A stretch of DNA of 64,000 bases from assembly GCA_019973155.2 (NCBI GenBank), contig BPQB01000021.1, positions 1 to 64,000 of the forward strand. Direction: 5' to 3'. The stretch is from Phanerochaete sordida. Taxonomy: Eukaryota > Basidiomycota > Agaricomycetes > Polyporales > Phanerochaetaceae. The number at the start of each line of letters is the position of its first letter. Positions within the stretch are counted from its first letter, which is position 1. Of the stretch, positions 56,358 through 64,000 are shown piece after piece. The notes beneath the pieces are model-generated. The model did no database searches. It saw only the letters and a list, made by a program, of their open reading frames with translations, and was not told the DNA's origin. A program made the translations under genes and the position numbers.

Positions 56358-57774
56358 ATGATTCTAGGCAAAGTGCTCTTCAGCTGGGTAGGCTGGAAGT
56401 ACCTCCCGAACATCGCCTGCGACCACCTGCTGCCCATCGTCCACCGACTCTACGCCACCGCCTTCCGCCGTGCACCACCAGCGCCCGGTTCCCCGCTGTG
56501 GCACACGCACCGCAAATACCTCTACACTCTCGTCGTCTTCGGCTATGCCTTTTGGTCGTTCCGGCAGGCAGCCTCAGCCATAGGGTCCAACCTCTACGAG
56601 ATTCTCAACATACCGCCGACCGCAGACGAGGCTGCGATGAAGGCCAGCTTCCGTAGCTTCGCGAAAGTATGGCATCCGGACAAGGCCGGACCGCACGCCG
56701 AGCCGTACTTTATGGAAGTCCGTACCGCCTACGAGGCACTGAAGAACCCAGTGACGCGGTTTGCCTATGATAGGTGAATAGCTTCGTGCGGTCGTGCACA
56801 AGAGTTTACCTGTGATGTACTACAGGTTCGGCCCGCAAGCACTCAAATGGGAGAAGGTGACGACGATGCAAGATTACTTTATGCACGGCATGGGTCACTC
56901 TGTGGTCTACTACGCGGTTTGCATCGCTGCTTTGATGTTCTGGAACAAGATCGCACCGCGAGATCTAGCCTTCGTGAGTGTCTGTTCTGCCGCATATACC
57001 CACAGTCTTACGCTGCGTTCAAAGTGGAACTACCTGCTTCTTGTCTGGACCTTCTCTGTCGAGCTGCTCTTCATCATGGCACCGTCGACGTCTGACTCTA
57101 CGTCTACAACATTACCATCGTCGCTCTACACTCCACCCGACGCCCCTGCTCGCGCTGGCATCCTGGGTCTTCTCTGGCCGAACCGCGTTGCCTACCAGCA
57201 CATCGCCTTCCTCAAGTCGCTCTCGATCCTGCTCTCTTCTGCATTGTATCAAGTAGTCCCCGTACTGTTCCCGTCCGCTGTGGAAAAATTTGAGCCCAAG
57301 CAAATCGTCCAGTTCATGGCTCAAGTGACTGGCGCCCTGCAGAGCATCGATCGAGAAGGTGAGCGACACCTCAGCCTCGCTTCGTGTACTCCCGCTCACC
57401 ATTTCCCAGCGTTGTCTGTGATTCACGCCGACCTGCACGCATGCCACGGCGAGCCCACCAACACGCCGCCCTCGAAAGTCGACTTCCCGAACCTCGCGCC
57501 CTGCGACCCGGCCGAGCCCGTCACAGAGCTGATCCGCGCGGAGATGGAGGCGGTCCTGCTCGAGAGCGTGCTGTGCGGGCAGCAGGGCGAGGCGCGGAAG
57601 GTCGTCGACGCGGCCGTGGCCAAGCGGCGGCGGCTCGCGGACGCCGATGCGTCGACGGCGGACGCACGCCCGCGCCCGCAGCAGTCGTCGCGCCGTGCGC
57701 CGCCGCGCCCGCTTGAGCTCCACGGGAGCGCGGACGAAAGCAAGTATGTGCGCGGCCGGTCGCTGTCGCTGTGA
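56358..57774 (+). CDS. Membrane-anchored J-protein (DnaJ/HSP40)
   Basis: An Hsp70 co-chaperone of about 440-455 residues with membrane helices, probably in the ER membrane. The N-terminus MILGKVLFSWVGWKYLPNIA and the helix KYLYTLVVFGYAFWSFRQ precede the J domain: NLYEILNIPPTADEAAMKAS, SFAKVWHPDKAGP with the HPD motif, then YFMEVRTAYEALKNPVTRFA, YDR|FGPQALKWEKV (intron 56,775-56,825). Further hydrophobic segments are GHSVVYYAVCIAALMFW and NYLLLVWTFSVELLFIMA. The C-terminal part EPKQIVQFMAQVTGALQSID, PCDPAEPVTELIRAEMEAVL, is polar and helical, ending KYVRGRSLSL. The 51-nt block 57,360-57,410 has GT-AG ends and no stop, so it may be a spliced or retained intron. It differs from Sec63 (no Brl domain seen). 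Its Hsp70 partner would be inferred, not seen. Confidence 0.88.
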
Positions 57775-58397
57775 GGCCCTGCGCTGTTGTAGCTGTGTGT
57801 AACGTATTGTTGTATTTGTAGGTGAATCTGTGCTGCGAAAGGGTGCGTGCGGTGCGTGCGGGCCCACTGGAGTCCAGATCACTAGCACTCGCTGTCGCTG
57901 TCAACGTCAAGCGCCAGGAACTTTCGCAATCTTGTGCGGGACGTTTAAGCGGGATATTTTGCACTCATCGCAGCGCGCCCGCGCAAGAGCAGCACTTCTC
58001 GCTGTCCAAAAGTTAATGCAATGAATAAACGAGATGCTTGCTCGCGGCGCCGGCGGAGGCATTGGGGCGAGCTTCGTGGCGTTAGAGTTCACTCGGCTCG
58101 AGGACGATCAATCTATTTCTGAGAGGGACATTTATCCGGATCCCCCTTGCGACGCCTGCCCTTCGCTTTTTCCTTCTCCTTCCAACTCCTTCCCGTCGTT
58201 CCTTACCACCACAGTCGCTCTTTTGCTTTCTCGGGCCTCCTCCTCCTCCCTCCCTCCCCACCGCACCTCGCTCGGCCCATCTCCTCCAGCGACGTTGCCA
58301 ACACACCGCCTGCCACGACTCCTCCCGCTTGATGAACCCGCAGCAATCCCAGTAACTCCCGCCTCCCTGTCGCCCGCACGCCAACCCACCGCCCGCC
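57775..58397. other. Intergenic with pyrimidine-rich leader of the DUF4203 gene
   Basis: 623 nt. The last 250 nt (58,140-58,395) are strongly C/T-rich on the coding strand (for example TTTTTCCTTCTCCTTCC near 58,170), a common feature of fungal 5' leaders and TATA-less promoters. The first part is the 3' side of the J-protein gene. Confidence 0.5.
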
Positions 58398-59652
58398 ATG
58401 CTCCCACGAAGTCCAAGCTGCACCCGCGCGCTCGCGCTCTGCCTCCTCCTCGCCGCCTCCGCCGCCCACGCGTCGCCCGTGCTGGCAAGACGCGGCCCCG
58501 TGATCACGTACGACGACACAGGGCACATCGTGAACATCACCGACCCGACGACGCAGCAGCAGATCGCGCAGGGCGCCGCGACGGACGGCGCTGGCGCGGG
58601 CTTCGGCGTCCCCGCCGTCGTCTGGCTCGCGTGGGCGTTCGCCGTCGGCGTCCCGCTCGCCCTCGCAGGCTTCCGCCTCGGCCGGCTGACGACCGGCGCC
58701 GCGCTCGGGTGCGCCGCGACGCTTGCGAGTGCGTGTCCGTTTCTCTCTGTGTGCGCGTGCGGTGCTGACGGCGGGTGCGCGCCGCAGTCTGGGCGTCGTT
58801 CGTCAACGCGGTCGGTGCGGACGGCATCTCCGACCTCTGGCTCATGATCCTGCCCCTCGCGGCGTTCGGCTGCGCGTTCGTGCTCGGGCTCTTTGAGTTC
58901 GGGCGCATCGCGGGCCTCGCGGTGCTCGGCGTGCTCGGCGGCATGTCCGTCGGCGTGCGCATCGTGCTCTTCCGCGCCGGCCTCCTCGTCCCGCATCCGT
59001 ACTGGGCGAACTGGGTCGTCACGATGGTCCTGGCCGCCGTCATGCTGCTGCTCGTCATCGCGAAGCAGCGAGCCGGCGTGGTACGTGGCGTTTCGCTCTG
59101 CACCAGGACACAGCTCAGCGGACCCCACAGACGCTCTCCGCCGCGGCGGTCGGCACGTTCCTCATCGCGCTCGGCGCAGACCTCGTCGCGAACAAGCAGG
59201 CGGGCATGAGCATGGGCCTCCGCTACTTCTTCGACCGCAACTCGGCGCACATACTCTGGCTGCAGACACGCGGGTGGCATCCGCCCGTCACGACCGAGGT
59301 CATCATGGCCGTGTCGCTCGCCGCAACGTACGCACCCCGCTGACATGCGCTGTGCTCTCCCGTCCGTCTGATGCTTGTGCACGACAGGCCGCTCCTCGCG
59401 TACGCACAGCACCGCCTCTTCAAGCAGCCCTTCAAGCGCCCACGCCGGGACAGCCTCGCGTCGCGGCTGAGCGTCGACGACGACGACACCACGATCGCGG
59501 ACGCGCCCGAGCCCGAGAAGCAGGCGCTCGCGAAGAACGTCGAGCCCTCCGAGGAGGCGTCGACGCCGCCGACGCCCGCGCCCGACGAGCCCGGCTCGCC
59601 GAAGGAGGACACGCCGTTCCGCGCGAAGCTCGGCTCGCTCAAGCGGTCATAG
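58398..59652 (+). CDS. DUF4203 (TMEM198-like) multi-pass membrane protein
   Basis: A small multi-pass membrane protein, about 360 residues. A signal peptide (CTRALALCLLLAASAAHASP) is followed by a luminal part (ITYDDTGHIVNITDPTTQQQ). The helices are VVWLAWAFAVGVPLALAGF, ATGAALGCAATLAS-type, then after an intron LWLMILPLAAFGCAFVLGLF, IAGLAVLGVLGGMSVGVRIV, WVVTMVLAAVMLLLVIAK and, after another intron, AAAVGTFLIALGADLVANKQ. A conserved-looking segment GMSMGLRYFFDRNSAHILWL precedes the last helix and intron. The C-terminal tail is acidic and Pro-rich (DDDDTTIADAPEPEK, SEEASTPPTPAPDEPGSPKE) and ends KLGSLKRS. The glycine-rich six-to-seven-helix pattern and length match the fungal TMEM198/DUF4203 proteins. 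Function is not known; human TMEM198 is linked to Wnt signalling, which says little here. The convergent neighbour is the amidase gene. Confidence 0.82.
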
Positions 59653-60311
59653 TCCCTGCGCCCCGTGTCTTGTCTGCATCCCCTGCTTTGATCTCCCCGC
59701 ATCTCCAGAACACTCCCTAGACGCACGCCACGCGCCCGGACTCTGCATCGCCGCACGCACGCTTTCCGCATTCTCGCACATCCAATCGGGCATTACACTA
59801 GACTTTTCTGCACACATCTTCTGGAGGTACATACACATCGCACTAGTGCTCTTTCGCCGTTTTCGCTTCTATTCTGGTACATATGTTTGCTGCGTGTGCT
59901 CTATATCGTAGACAGGCTCTGGCTCGTAGTTTTAGTCTGCACATATCTGCGCCTTAATCCGCCCCCCACTGCACGCTCCCTGGAAACGCTTACGTTAGAT
60001 CTCTGGACGGACTGGACTGTGTACTGTTATACCCTCTCGCTATTCCACTGACTCACTGACCTGCGGGCACATCTCGCACGACACGCATATCGAAGTGCAG
60101 TTCGACCTCTGCAGATCTGATTCGAGACAAGATAACGAGAGGAAACTGCATGTATGTCTTCGTTCATGAGGCAACGGAATACGGTGGCTGATCTCGTACG
60201 ATAGCGGGCAATAGTATGTACAATAATTGAACATAGGATACAGAGGGTGTCTCAAAGCGAGCGTACCAAGAGAACGAGCCGTCTCCCGCAGCGAGACCGC
60301 GAGGCGGCGGC
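59653..60311. other. Intergenic, convergent 3' regions
   Basis: Tail-to-tail space between the DUF4203 gene and the amidase gene, AT-richer from 59,800. No coding frame or RNA gene is seen. Confidence 0.5.
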
Positions 60312-62555
60312 CTAGACGAACATCGTCGGGCCCGTCTTGACGGGGCTGAGTATCCCAGCGTCCTGCAGCGCCGCGAAGAGGCTAAACAGCATCAGATCCT
60401 GCAAAGTGCGAGGTGTCAGTGAGGAAGCACAGCGGTATGAGCACCGGAAGACGCACACAGCCTGCCTGCGCGATCACGCTGAGCGTGACGGGGAGGAACT
60501 TCTGGGTCCCGGTGACCGTCGAGTTGTAGGGCAGGTCGCCGACTGCGCGAGAGTCAGGCCAAGCGCACGCGGTAGCAGGCTGGGCACGTACTGGGCAGGA
60601 CGAAATCCGGCGTGCCGGCGTGCACGGCGATGCGGAGCGGTATGAAGTTGTACGGCGACGTCGGCGGGCTATGCCACCGTCAGCGCGCGGTCGAGAGAGA
60701 AACGCGGGAGACGACGTGCCCGAAGTACTTGTTGCGGTAGTTCGGCGTGCCGACGCTCTGCGGGTAGAGGAACAGGCTGTGCGAGCACGTCTCGTTGTCC
60801 GCGCCGCCGAGCACCTGCCCGCGGAACCAGTTGAGGAAGACGGTCTTGTTCGTGAACGCGGGCGGGCGGACCTGCGCGGGGTCGAGGCTGCGCCCGAAGG
60901 TCCAGCGCTCGAGCGGCGACGGGTCGATGAAGGGCGTGTCGCCGTTGTGCGCGGCCTGGTAGTCCGCGATGAACGGGTCCGCGACGAGCGGGACCTGGTC
61001 CGTGAACGCGATGAACGCGTACGTCGTGTTCAGGTACTCGGTCAGCGGCGGCGGCGGGTTCGACACGTTCGCGATGATCGGGCTCGTCGTGTTCCAGAGC
61101 GACGTCATGTTGATCTCCGTGCGCGACGTGTTCAGGAAGCCCTCGAGCTTCTGGATGAACGTGTTGAACATCGCGTCTGCCGTGCCGTTCTGCGGCGCAG
61201 TGTTAAGGTAGCTGCTCCCGAATATGTCGGTTGGGAACAGGATCCGCTTGGGGTATTGGTTGTACTAGTGCAAGAATCAGCGACTATATGCTATATTATA
61301 ACGAAGGAAAATCGTACCTGGGTAAAATTCTGGAGCCACCAGTCGCCGAAAGTCTTCCACTTCTTCGCGTCCCTAGTCAATACGCCAGCGGTATCAAACA
61401 CAGGGGAAAGGGGCATGACGCCGGTCAGCGGGACAGCGTCCTGCGAGGGCCGATTTCCGTACAGCCCATCGACGCTGGCAGGCGAGCGCACGGACCCGCC
61501 CGTGTCGCTGCCGACGCCGAAGTCGAGCCAGGGGTACGCCGCGACGCCCGCGCCAGAGCCGGTCGACGACGCGCCGGCGTCCTGGTAGCCCTCTCCGCGG
61601 GGGTTGAAGGGCGCGTGCTGGTCGACCCAGTCGGCGGTGGCGGTCTCGCCGTTGGCGAACTGCGACGCCTTCGTCTTGCCGACGAGCACCGCGCCGCCGT
61701 CGAGCAGGCGCTGCACGGCAGGCGCGCTCGCGTTCTTCGGCGGGTACAGCGCGAAGAACGCGCGGTTCCCGCAGCCCGTGCGCAGGCCCTGCACGTCGTA
61801 GATGTCCTTCACCGCGAGCCGCATCCCCGCGAGCGGCTGCGCGGGCGTCGGCGTGAAGTACAGCCGCGACGGCACCGCGACCGTCAGCGTCGACATGCCT
61901 GCGATGCGCGTGTCGAGCTCCATGTAGCCGCCGTTCCCGTTCGGGACCACCCCGTACACGAAGGCCTCGTTGATATCCTGCTGAAGCAGCCAGGCTGATA
62001 GACGAAGTGAGGTGGTTGCGCTGCCTCGACACGTTTTGTGATGACTCACGTTGGAAGACGTTCCCGGACACGGGATCCACGAGGTACGGCCCCGGGGGAA
62101 GAGGCGTGGAGGCCGGGGTCCCGGAAGACGTCAGGACTACCGCAGAGCTGTTGGAGATTGACGCATTGCCGGTGGTGTTGATGTAAAGCCCTGAGTTAAG
62201 TTTAGCGAGATCCTGGAAACCAGATTTTAGAAAAGGCGTCACCTGCCATGAACGCCGTATCCCAGACGTCATCAGTGGCCTGATACGAGGTAATCGCCGC
62301 AGACAAGTCGCTATCGTTGAAGCCGGTACTATTTGCGACCACCACAGTGAATGGCACGAGCCCGGTGTGGTTCTGCAGCGCAGAGACCTCGCTGGAGTTA
62401 CCCAGAGAAAGTTGTGACGCAGGAGTCGGCGAGAGCCAGTATGTCGCGTTGCCGAGTGTGTACGTCGAACCGGTGAGGGCCGGGGATTGCGCGCGCGCGC
62501 ACGCGGCGCCAGCGACCAGGACGAGGAGTGCCGTGAAGAGCATGGTTGGTCGCAC
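60312..62555 (-). CDS. Secreted amidase (amidase-signature family)
   Basis: An amidase-signature hydrolase of about 610 residues with a signal peptide ([20 protein letters not shown]), so secreted or in the secretory path. The N-terminal region ([18 protein letters not shown]) has several N-glycosylation sites (NAT, NSS, NHT, NST). The catalytic domain starts [20 protein letters not shown], with the Lys of the Ser-Ser-Lys triad in [16 protein letters not shown]. Then come [20 protein letters not shown], and the signature [20 protein letters not shown] and [20 protein letters not shown], with the cis-Ser in SSTGSG and the nucleophile Ser in DTGGS. The C-terminal half is long and N-glycosylated ([18 protein letters not shown]) and ends [16 protein letters not shown] at 60312-60314. 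At least six introns are inferred. Relatives in fungi act on varied amides; the substrate is unknown. A TATA-like ATATAA lies about 40 nt upstream. The start could be the second ATG at 62543. Confidence 0.9.
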
Positions 62556-63928
62556 ACCACACCTCTGCCGTATCGCGTCTTCTCCTGCTAGCCTTATATG
62601 TGCGCGGGGCCGGCGGAGCGCACCCGAACACGTCGCGACGGAAGACCGCTTCCACTGGCCTGTCTGCAGCCGTGGGCGAAAAATCGACTACTGGAGGCGA
62701 GATGGGCGCGCGCTGCGTTTCATGGCTGCGGCACCGCGGGCGTGCGTGAGTACTAGACGGTGCCGTTATCGTGGCCGACGCGGTCTGGAAATGCATCGGC
62801 ATGAGGAGTTGGGGTAGATACGCCGAAGACAGGTAGCACTCACCAAGTCTTCGCTGAAAATCCAGCCCCGTAGAACTCGGAGCGCATCGTGTGACCGTGG
62901 CGCGCGAACTCGATCCGCGCACTCAGCGAGTCGTGCCGGGGAGGTGAATCTCGGCATCGTGCTGATAGAATTCCTCGGAACGCCACCAGGCCCAGGAACG
63001 ACCGTCGAAGGGCCGAAGAGACATTATTGCGTTCGGCAGCGCTAGTGGGCGGTCGGCACGCCCACGGACAGAGTAGATGAGCGGAGGCACCGTCGATAAG
63101 GCAATGGGTTTGACCATGGAGGTGGCGCCAAGTAGGGCTACAGGGGCTGGCGCACCGTATCACAGCGATAAGAGCTGGAGATAGCGTCGGGCATGGGTGG
63201 CGAGGTGGGACGTTGTTGTCACAGCTGTATCGCAGTGCCGACCCGGACTAAATGGCACTGTCAGCCTGTAGGGTGTAATTAGTCAATGCGATGAGGCAGA
63301 GCGATAGCTGGACCCACAAAAGCAGAGGGGCGGCATATGGCGCGCGTTCTGCACGAAGTGCCCAATCATTGCACCTACATCATTCACCCATTACCTCAGT
63401 TCTGCAATGCAAAGCCTTCACCCAATAGCATGGCGGCAGCGAAGGGATACATGCAACCCAGTGTGGCACCTGGCCGCTGGCGACGTCTCGTCGTCCCACA
63501 AAGCGTAGGTCGTCTATGCTCATTCAAAGCCGGCGGTGAGGATGGGCTAATACAAGGCAAGTAAATCCGATGTGTCTCGCGTGAGACTGACGGTACATAC
63601 TATGCAGTGCCGCGTACCGCTGCTTCTCTCACCAGAGTCAAGAGGCGGTCATAGACCTTAAGCTGCCGCGCGCCAGCAGTACTTGGGGGACGGCGATAGT
63701 AGAGGTGAGCAGTCGTCACCTGCGTGCGCGTCATATTACGCTCGCTTTTATACCGTCGCGCATCCCGAAACGCGCGTCGCGTCGCCTCTGTCGAACGCGT
63801 CTCGAATTCGTAGAATTCCACTTGGCAGCGTGACATGCCGCTACCTGAATGACTCAGTAGTTCTTGGCCCGTCGTGCTGCACAAGCGTCATGCGAATTTA
63901 TGAATTTTTAGCTGCAGCGTCTTGTGAG
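62556..63928. other. Intergenic, 1.4 kb
   Basis: Promoter side of the amidase gene, then the 3' side of a possible gene entering from the right. Open frames such as 63600-63884 on the minus strand (94 codons) have no motif. I see nothing else I can name. Confidence 0.4.
62594..62599 (-). promoter_or_regulatory. TATA-like element of the amidase gene
   Basis: ATATAA on the minus strand, about 40 nt upstream of the first ATG at 62555. The spacing is short, which slightly favours the second ATG at 62543. Confidence 0.4.
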
Positions 63929-64000
63929 CTAACGTTTCGGCAGAAGCATGAACTGCAAGTGCTCACCAATCTCCACGACGAAGTTGAAGGTGGGCGGACG
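63929..64000 (-). CDS. Possible 3' end of a gene cut by the right window edge
   Basis: On the minus strand the window opens with PPTFNFVVEIGEHLQFMLLP, followed by KR and a TAG at 63929-63931. The mixed hydrophobic pattern looks like a protein C-terminus, but only about 23 codons are visible. I do not recognise the family, and chance cannot be excluded. Confidence 0.25.
   Translation of the reverse strand, partial: RPPTFNFVVEIGEHLQFMLLPKR

Noticed and set aside
56980..57012. GTGAGT...CACAG block in the J-protein gene as an intron
   Set aside because: Only about 32 nt long and its removal shifts the frame and destroys the membrane helix NYLLLVWTFSVELLF; read as coding.
58082..59412. Minus-strand frames of 290-350 codons opposite the DUF4203 gene
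   Set aside because: The plus strand gives a signal peptide and regular membrane helices across spliced exons; the minus frames are Arg/Ala/His-rich.
1..64000. tRNA, rRNA, CRISPR array, integrase or reverse transcriptase
   Set aside because: I looked for tRNA arm patterns, regular direct repeats and the usual enzyme motifs on both strands and saw none that held up; a covariance-model search would be needed to exclude a tRNA.

Overview
This window looks like nuclear DNA of a filamentous basidiomycete, most likely an Agaricomycete. Nearly every gene is broken by short introns (about 45-65 nt, GT...AG). The codon use is GC-rich, and several products (the long-tailed second type of PIL1-domain protein, the TmpA-type membrane reductase, the CxCxxC...GWLSPRM hypothetical) are forms I associate with mushrooms and polypores. 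I see no bacterial operons, rRNA, tRNA, CRISPR array or intact transposon. I resolved 24 gene models plus one fragment at the right edge, mostly by joining exons across reading frames. Splice sites were read by eye and no transcript evidence was available.

Left part (1-16 kb): the N-terminal half of a PDR-type ABC exporter (cut by the left edge), an M20 metallopeptidase with two micro-exons, a Ser/Pro-rich protein of unknown function, an NADP-dependent enone reductase head-to-head with an aldo-keto reductase, and a one-exon hypothetical protein.

Middle (16-36 kb): a KRE6/SKN1-type beta-1,6-glucan synthesis protein converges with an eisosome PIL1-domain protein. Two more copies of the enone reductase follow, then a C2H2 zinc-finger protein, a gene-poor stretch of about 4 kb holding a 27-bp inverted repeat, and the Rab geranylgeranyltransferase beta subunit.

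Right part (36-64 kb): a BTB protein, a short-chain dehydrogenase, an ABC1/ADCK mitochondrial atypical kinase, the polarisome protein SPA2, a sterol-ester/acid lipase, a TmpA-like membrane oxidoreductase, a monoacylglycerol lipase, an L-type lectin cargo receptor, the K/HDEL receptor ERD2, a membrane J-protein, a DUF4203 (TMEM198-like) membrane protein, a secreted amidase and an unidentified fragment.

Two themes recur. One is hyphal surface and growth: KRE6/SKN1, PIL1-domain protein, SPA2, Rab prenylation, ER-Golgi cargo and HDEL receptors. The other is small-molecule reduction, hydrolysis and export: three enone reductases, an aldo-keto reductase, a short-chain dehydrogenase, a TmpA-like protein, an amidase, lipases and an ABC pump. 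I found no clear backbone enzyme of secondary metabolism, so I do not call a biosynthetic cluster. The best leads are the enone-reductase family with unequal introns, the micro-exons of the M20 gene, a GC-AG intron in the ABC1 kinase gene, and the unusual inverted repeat in the gene-poor stretch.
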